64,000 bases of DNA from Pinus tabuliformis (lineage: Eukaryota > Streptophyta > Pinopsida > Pinales > Pinaceae). Positions 57,641 to 64,000 of the stretch are shown one piece after another. Where the stretch lies: positions 139,788,605 to 139,852,604 of the forward strand of contig CM062808.1 in the NCBI GenBank assembly GCA_031772625.1, read 5' to 3'. The position numbers and the translations under genes are program-made. The notes beneath the pieces are model-generated. The model had not been told where the DNA came from. It saw nothing but the letters and a program-made list of their open reading frames with translations, and did not search any database. Position 1 is the first letter of the stretch. Each line of letters begins with the position of its first letter.

Positions 57641-58090
57641 CTCAAATAACATGAGCATAGTTCATTGTCTTGTGTCAAGCTCGTTAAAAAATGAAACAAG
57701 GAATATGAGGATAGTTCCTGCTCTTGTGTCAACCTCGTTAAAAAATGAAACAAATAATATGAGGATAGTTCCTGGTCCTGTGTCAACCACGTTAAAAAAT
57801 GAAACAAAGAATATGAGGATAGTTCCTGGTCTTGTTTCAACCTCGTTAAAAAATTAAACAAAGGGTATGAGCATATTTCCTTGTCTTGTGGAAATCTCAT
57901 TAAAATATGAAATAAGGAATATGAGGATAATTCTTTTACTTTGTAAACCACATTAAAAAATGAAACAGGTCCCAAAGCATAATTCCTTGTCTTATGTCAA
58001 GCTCGTTAAAAAATGAAACAAGGAGTCTTAGCAGAGTTCCTTGTCCTGTGTCAAGCTCATTAAAAAAATGAAACAAGGTCCTCTGGAGCA
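57640..58090. repeat. 54-bp tandem repeat in a gypsy 3' UTR
   Basis: About eight units around CTCGTTAAAAAATGAAAC with period 54 (57683, 57737, 57791, 57845), then 52-54. Because 54 is 18 codons, part of it reads as an 18-residue protein repeat fused to the protease linker (57387-57857). Confidence 0.85.
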
Positions 58091-58582
58091 AAGTTCCAAT
58101 TTGAGTCTTTGATTAGATCTCGTAAAATCTGAGTCGAGTCTTTCACTTGATCTCATAAATGAAGCTTCATTCCATATGCCTGATAGCCACGAGTAGTCTA
58201 CTTAGGTGAATGTAATGAAGCTTGGGAGGCATGCACCTAGAATCGAGTCATCATGCTGGGGACATGTAAACCAATCTCAAGCATAGTTTTTTCTATGGTT
58301 CAAGCTTGTGTAAAAATGAACCTAGCTTGTGTAAAAATGAAACTGAATCCAAGCATAGTTTTTATTTTCAAGCTTGTGTAAACATGAAACTGAATCCAAG
58401 CATAGTTCCCTATGGTTGAAGCTTGTGTAAAAATGAACCCATGCCCAATTTACATCTCATGATTGCCATTTTTATCAACTAATTTCTGCTAGATGAGCCT
58501 TGGTTGTTTCATTCCATTGCCACTGTCTCTTTGGCCGATCATATGCTTTCACTTGGTTGTTTTTCCTCTCCTGAGGGATTGC
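58091..58582 (+). other. 3' UTR with AAGCTTGTGTAAAAATGAA repeats
   Basis: No gene. Irregular repeats of CAAGCTTGTGTAAAAATGAA and CCAAGCATAGTT at about 58265-58440. Style resembles 1-480 and 6950-7170 (CTCGTTAAAA, CAAGCTTGTAAAAAA). Confidence 0.5.
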
Positions 58583-58752
58583 TGTTGGGCAGCGGATCCC
58601 CCATAGCATGTTTTTGGGGCTTAAAGCCTGAGTTTTGGTCAATTGTATTATAAGACTCCGCGAATTGTGGGTGCGAAGCACGAAGTCTAGGATGAGTCAC
58701 AGGGCTGTCTACCCTAAAATATTGTAATTTAATGTAAATTTGTGTCAGACTA

Positions 58753-58774
58753 CCCATGGTCTGCGGACCATGGG
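58753..58774. other. Perfect inverted repeat upstream of the G TATA box
   Basis: CCCATGGTC, TGCG, GACCATGGG: a 9-bp stem and 4-nt loop ending 4 bp before GTATAAATA. Confidence 0.7.
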
Positions 58775-58777
58775 ATT

Positions 58778-58787
58778 GTATAAATAT
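58778..58787 (+). promoter_or_regulatory. TATA box of G LTR
   Basis: GTATAAATAT directly after a perfect inverted repeat. Confidence 0.55.
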
Positions 58788-59506
58788 AGCGAGGCTCTAA
58801 GTGTAAAGGGAGGCAATGATAGATAGAGATGCGAAGATATGGTTAACGCGTAGAGTTGGATCTGAAGTGTATTGGGTTATAGTAATAGGGAGAGGCTCTG
58901 CAGCTGAGTGCGTAGAGGTCTAGTAAAGTACGCAGTTGAGTGCATAGACCCCTACGGTTGAGTGCGCAAGGCGGAGTCGGGTCTGTAAGCGGGATTGAAA
59001 GTTAATAGAGAGAAGTTTACTCTGTGCATCTGTTCTTGAATCTGTATTTTGATGTTATGCATTACTTTTACTTCATTATTTACTGTGTGCAATTTATAAA
59101 TGCTTGTTTAAATGATTATATATTAAAATAATCTAACTAATCAGCTAGTAGAGTCTAATTAAGGAAGACTTGGGTAAATAACACAGGTCACGCTGCGGCT
59201 ATAACTGCGTGAAGACAATATCGCAGGGTGCAGGGTGACCGCTGGGGAGTGTAACACAGTAAGTGCGAAGGTTGGATCGCATACCTAACACCACATATCA
59301 GACATCCCTAGGGTGCCAAAGCCTAGTTCTAGCACCCTCCCATACTACTTCAGGTGAGACCTCAGTCCACACTCCACGGACTATTGCCAAAAGGGCCAGT
59401 AGTACTCGGATTTGCTTGGCTAACTCACTTTTGAACTTGGGTTAGGTCCCACTAAGTGGACAAATGGTTCTGTTGCTAGCACTGGGATCTGCATAAGGGA
59501 TGTCTG

Positions 59507-61400
59507 ATGTCATGCCATTGGAACCCAACAAAGAATGAAATTGAAGGGTGGTTGGACAAGAAGATTCATGAGTTCATGACACAGGAACACAAAATTTCGC
59601 AAGTATCTGAGGAAAAGTGGTTGGAGTGCTACGTATATATAGAAATCCATGAGATTTTCTTTGCATCCTTTCCTTCTGAGCTGTATGAATGGATCACAAA
59701 GTTAGCCGATAGCCAGGAAAGGTATAGGCTCAACAAACCAATAGTGTGGACTCCAAAACTAGTGCGCAGACTAGAACCATCAGAAGATAAGATCACGCAA
59801 TCTGTGGACCATTGGCTCGATTGGGTAATAGGGGGATTTATCACTAAATTTACGGTAGACACGACCGTGAGCTACAGAGAGGCAAAACGATGCTTCCTCA
59901 AAGGATCTCGAGGTAAGTATATTAAATCTTTGAATACTTGGATTAAGATGTTATTGTGTGAAAAAAAGGGTCATGAGAATACATTAATGTTTGGGATTAC
60001 GCGGAGTGGAAAAATCTACAAAAGTAGTGAGGAATTAGAAAAAGGTCCCTTAATTTCACCCCCATGAGAGAGCGAGGAAGAGTTTGCGATGGTCTCTTTG
60101 AGAAGCACGGTCAGTTTGACAAGGCAACGCATTCCGCAGTTACCACCTCCACCCACACCACCACCCACTTCATCTCCCTCACCTCCATCTCCACTCACTC
60201 CACCTGCACCACTCCACAGTTTAGTATGGTGAGCGCGATCAAACTACCATTATTCAAAGGAGTAGGGAATGAAGATCCGGACCAATTCTAGTTCGTGGTA
60301 AGAGTAGTATGGGAAGAACAAGGTGTCATAGATGATAATATTAAGAAGGCTATATTAGTGAGCGCGTTGTAAGGTCGCACATTGACATGGTATATCAAGC
60401 ACTCGAACAACCACCCAAACACAGGAATAGCAGAGATCTACGCCACGCTAAACAGAGAATTTAGCAAGCCAAAATTAGAGACATAATCAATCATCGAGTT
60501 TAAAGAAATCATGATGCTCTCGAGCAAGAATCCCTGGGATCTGGATCAATGGCTGAAGAGTATGATCCGCAAAGCCAATATGATGTTGACAGATGAACAA
60601 CATGACGCATGGTTTGTAGCATCTCTGACATCGCACTTGAGGATGGTGTTGTCACAACAGAAACTTTTCTACCCAGGCCGAAGCATTGTAAATGGAGATG
60701 AGGTTACATGAGACCCCAATACAAGACCCTAGGTTGGGAGTTCAACAAATCCATGCACAACTACAAAATCTATGCCTGGAAATGCAAAGTTTGAAGCAGG
60801 ATAGGGCACTGTGGCCAGGGGCGTGTGAGGAAGTATGGTGCATAAAATGCAAAGGCCAAGGCCATGACAAGGATCACTGTCCAGTGTTCACGAACTACTT
60901 GGCAAGAGGAGGGCCAATGCTGTTGAGACTGGAGGCATAGGCAGGGCTGAGTGCGGCACCCGCTTTATGATGCGTGATTTGTCAAATAGGAGGGAAACAC
61001 ACGATGGATAATTGTCATTTGTTGTAGAAGTATACACAGAGATCCCAACAATTTTTTTGTAATTTCTATAGGTCGGTAAGCCACAATGAGCGCACTTGTC
61101 GCAGTTATGAGCTAATGGTGGATCAGACCCCTGCCTATAGGATGCAGATCGAATCATGAGCCCTCGACCAAGCTGCGGGGATGGCGCACATTGGGTTTTA
61201 GGGGCGAGGTCGAAGACGAGGACGGATGGGACCCAGAAGGGGCCGCAGACAGTTAATTTGTTACAATTGTGGAGGACCAGGCACTATGCCTGCAATTGTA
61301 CCAACTCGACGAGGATATCCTATTAGTATTATGCTCAGTTTTATCATGAAACAATATACTGTCCTACGTTGATCACCCAGATGCGCGAAAAGATGGTATT
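59507..61400 (+). pseudogene. gag: gag of element G
   Basis: First a 186-codon open frame (59507-60067) of unknown domain, rich in Trp and charged residues. A Pro/Thr-rich linker then leads to a Retrotrans_gag capsid domain (about 60235-60680; Lys-Leu-Pro-Leu-Phe-Lys-Gly near the start, Leu-Thr-Trp-Tyr in the core). Next come knuckle-like motifs: CIKCKGQGHDKDHC (60840), CVICQIGGKHTMDNC (60973), CNFYRSVSHNERTC (61060) and a degraded CYNCGG (61262). Stops at 60289, 60370, 60484 and others are mostly TAG or TAA, with frame changes near 60070 and 60700. It would bind and package element RNA. Confidence 0.65.
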
Positions 61401-61428
61401 CTAGCCTCCTCCGACTCAAAATATACAA

Positions 61429-62300
61429 ATGATGAGGTCTGAATTGTGTGAAGAAGACCTAAATGTGAACATGATGCTCAAAAGTGGTGCGACCATGGAA
61501 GAGGATAAGGGGAAGCAGCCAGAGGAAGATACATGGGTTCGCAAGGCCCTTGCAAAGGAACCTGAGTTTGACTTAGAACATGCAAATGATACATTCATGG
61601 AAGCTAAGAAGAGCTTCATGAAGGCCTCCACTTCAGGTAGTAAGGATCAACCAGAACCAGGAATGGATCCTTCAATTCTCACTACCTTTCTGGAGACATG
61701 CATGAAACTGCTGCACGACAACAGGGTAGTTAAAGGACTATAGGAGCTGATCACCAGGTGCACAGTGTCAGGAGAACCACTCGTAGTCCAGAAATTGGTG
61801 AAGCATGTGTTGCGCACCGGAAGGGAAATTAGGTTGACTGCATAGATTGGGGAGTATGAAATGGATCAGGTAATCCTAGATCTAGGTTTAGACTCAAATG
61901 TGTTACTGAAGCAAACATGGGAACACATGAGCAGGCCTATGTTACAATGGTCCCCTATTCAATTATGAATGGTGAACCAACAGAAGATTTTTCCCATGGG
62001 GAGGTTACAAGAGGTAACAGTTGATATTAAGGCACGAGCACACAAGCGGATTTTGAGGTAATCGAGATTGTCGATGACTACAATCCCTATCCCGCGCTAT
62101 TAGGAATAGACTAGGCCACCAATATGAATGGAGTCATCAACCTGAAGAAACGTAGAATGATCTTCGAGCAAAAGTCACTATGCATAGTAGTCCCGTTAGA
62201 CCCAGCAGAAGGAGCCCGCTACATTGAACCAGTTTACAACGATGATAGTGACAATGATATGAATTGTATTTACAAGATAACTGCATGAGACTAGGATTGG
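61429..62300 (+). pseudogene. Protease-like region of G
   Basis: After an acidic segment (61429-61743) comes Val-Ile-Leu-Asp-Leu-Gly-Leu-Asp-Ser-Asn-Val (near 61875), which fits a retropepsin active site with Gly-Ala replaced by Gly-Leu. Strands with Thr-Val-Asp-Ile-Lys-Ala and an Ala-Leu-Leu-Gly-Ile-Asp block (near 62095) follow after a frame change. Confidence is moderate, as the core triad is altered. Confidence 0.5.
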
Positions 62301-62700
62301 GTGAATCCAACTATAGATGGGAGACTCTCGTGGGAGTGTGAAAGTTCCTACACTTCAGATTCAGACGAAGAAGTAAAACGATGGCAGAATTGGTTGCACG
62401 AAGTGACAACGTTGAACTGCAACATAATGGTCAGATCACTGCATTATGTGATAATAGAGGCAAGAGAGATGCCGACATATGATGGATTGACAGCGGTGGA
62501 TGAATTCCTGAGAAAATTTGAAAGCGCAGTACCAGGATAGCAGTGGTTCGATGCCTTGAAGTGGGCACTATGCACAACACCCATATGATGGTGGGGTACA
62601 CATCAAGGCAATTTTGACGACTAGCACGGATGTAGAAGGATGATGTGCCTATGGTTTGGAAGCCCCCAGCTTCAAACAAGAGTCGGTCAGTGAGGATGGA
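62301..62700 (+). pseudogene. Second capsid-like domain of G
   Basis: Downstream of the protease-like region a frame reads Pro-Thr-Tyr-Asp-Gly-Leu-Thr-Ala-Val-Asp-Glu-Phe-Leu and, after stops (TAG 62538, TGA, TAG), Trp-Phe-Asp-Ala-Leu-Lys-Trp-Ala-Leu and Trp-Trp-Gly-Thr-His. This is the pattern of a retrotransposon capsid core. Its place after protease is unusual. Confidence 0.45.
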
Positions 62701-62836
62701 GAAACTTGCACACCCACCTTCTTGATGGTTACAGACATATGTTGTGTAGCCCACACAAGCACACCCCAAACTCAAGATCGAAAATTGGAACAGGTCATAG
62801 TAGCAGGAAAGGCGACATGCACCACAAACTTTCCAT

Positions 62837-63790
62837 GTGAAAGAATTCAATAAGGTATGCGGAGTCCTCAACAGGGTTCACCGGGCGAGAAGAACTGATT
62901 GGGACCTATGCGTGCTAGCGGTTCGATGGTCCTATAGGGCCATGTGCAAAAACCTAAGCGTGGAAACTATTCCAAAACTGAGGAGCAGAGTCAAGACCCT
63001 AATTTTGAAGGAAAGGAGTCTTCACGCAATAGCTGCTATAGTTGGGACATTACGCAAGGACTAGGATGAAGGAATTATGCAACCATGTGAGGGCAAACAT
63101 ATACGGATTCTAGAAGCTATTTGGAGAGGGAACCTCAAGCTTCGTGAAATTGAAGAGGATTGGGTATGACTAAGGAAGAAAACCATGTTAATGGACGCAG
63201 AGATCAAAAGAATAGAACATGAAATAACACAAGTATGCCTCATCGACAAACTAATAATGATAAGACAAGATATAGACAATCGTACTACTATATAAGAAGA
63301 TTGTCACCGAGAATTTGTGACTCTTCTACCATGGCTGCGACTGCACCTTACCGAATAATGTAACCAAGGGAGCACACCCTATAAGGAATAATGCGTAGCA
63401 TTGACTGTCGCAAGGGTAACTGAGGAGTGCCCACGGACTAGGCTGGAAGGTGAATTACAGTCTCGCATAGGTGGTGCGACAACCTAACTAGCCATCGGAA
63501 GCACAGTCTCAATGCTCCAAGCAGTTGAAAGAGAGCGCGGGACTATAAAAGAGTCTGTGAGGGAGCTACGGGATAAGGAGGTTACGCCTAGGATCGATAT
63601 GTCACAAGGGTCATGCCCTCGCATAGGGGGCTGTGTTGCCGCGTGGGTAGGCTGGGAGGTGACCATTAGTGTCACTGTTCATGACATGATGTCCAATTTA
63701 AGACAAAGAGGAGTGGGCGACAAGAAATTAAGACATGAATTAAGAGCTGGATTTGGGCCGATCTGCCGCCAAGAAGGCATTAATGACTAA
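62837..63790 (+). pseudogene. Degenerate 3' coding region of G
   Basis: One frame with about eight stops (TAG at 63062, TGA near 63168, others) runs from 62837 to 63790. Its start has Asp-Trp-Asp-Leu-Cys-Val-Leu-Ala-Val-Arg-Trp-Ser-Tyr-Arg, which resembles the Trp-Ala-Tyr-Arg block of gypsy integrases. The following charged, helical part and the 63512-63790 stretch are not recognised. RT and most of integrase are missing, so an internal deletion is likely. Confidence 0.4.
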
Positions 63791-64000
63791 GAAGTGGGGG
63801 AAATGGTCAAATTCAAATTCAAAATATGTTATAAAATCCCCAGGGCTAGCCACGAGACAAAACTTGGTTGTTTGAGATCTAAGCAATTACAGAGCATTGA
63901 GTGCCGAGAACTCTTACCACCGTTGAGTACACGACATGACATATCTTGTGTAGACACAATGATTGCTATCAGGCCAGGGGTGCGATTCACCGAAGATACC
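63791..64000. other. Unassigned right edge
   Basis: No ORF or repeat recognised before the window end. Confidence 0.4.

Larger units (their letters stand above)
58583..59462 (+). mobile_element. 5' LTR of element G (borders tentative)
   Basis: TGTTGGGCAGCGG after a short purine-rich run is the likely start; GTGGACA at 59462, followed by TGGTTCTGTTGCTAGCA (partial match to a tRNA-Asp-type primer site), is a likely end. An alternative end is near 59228, before TGACCGCTGGGGAG. TATA box at 58779 (TATAAATA). No second copy lies in the window. Confidence 0.4.

Noticed and set aside
57640-58090. 54-bp repeats resembling a repeat-spacer array
   Set aside because: The whole unit repeats with gradual divergence and no variable spacers.
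63484-63790. Independent gene of 92 codons near the right edge
   Set aside because: In phase with the decayed frame that begins at 62837, so treated as part of element G; no known domain.

Overview
The window is a stack of nested, decayed plant LTR retrotransposons. I found no host gene, rRNA, tRNA or CRISPR array. The element types (Ty1/copia of the SIRE/Maximus kind; Ty3/gypsy of the Athila and Tat kinds with very long LTRs, extra ORFs and 3' UTR satellites), the AT-rich spacers and the heavy cytosine-to-thymine decay all point to a large, heavily methylated plant genome. A gymnosperm is my best guess. That is an inference from style; no diagnostic gene is present.

Layout, left to right. 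1-2563: 3' UTR and 3' LTR of a gypsy element (I), inserted into the pre-integrase region of a SIRE-like copia element on the minus strand (2564-6473; LTR 4879-6473 with three different minisatellites). 6474-7755: 3' UTR of a gypsy element (J) related to I. 7756-17752: Tat-like element B (2.2 kb 5' LTR, gag, protease, extra RNase H, RT, integrase, 3' UTR, truncated 3' LTR). 17753-19977: gag/protease/RT remnant (A2). 19978-22331: LTR, leader and gag start of element H, which sits in A2 and is interrupted by C. 22332-56870: Athila-like element C, carrying a solo LTR in its RT, a 64-bp palindromic satellite and a third ORF after integrase. 41115-56221: Tat-like element D, inserted in C's downstream LTR copy with target duplication GTGAG. 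56871-58582: protease remnant plus a repeat-rich 3' UTR. 58583-64000: element G (LTR, gag, zinc knuckles, protease-like region and degenerate tail).

The gag, protease, RT, RNase H and integrase regions formed the usual particle, reverse-transcription and integration machinery, but every copy carries stops or frameshifts. Most stops are TAG, as expected from deamination of methylated CAG.

The most unusual content is accessory. The upstream LTR copies of C and D each hold about 4.4-5.0 kb with a coding region (antisense in C, sense in D) that the matching downstream copies lack. C also has an ORF after integrase with an evenly spaced series of TQT/QTD motifs. These three accessory ORFs share a plan of N-terminal helical domain followed by charged or coiled-coil tail. 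A 3' UTR module (GGTCTCATCACGAGCCAAC repeats) is shared by B and C, whose polymerases are of different types.
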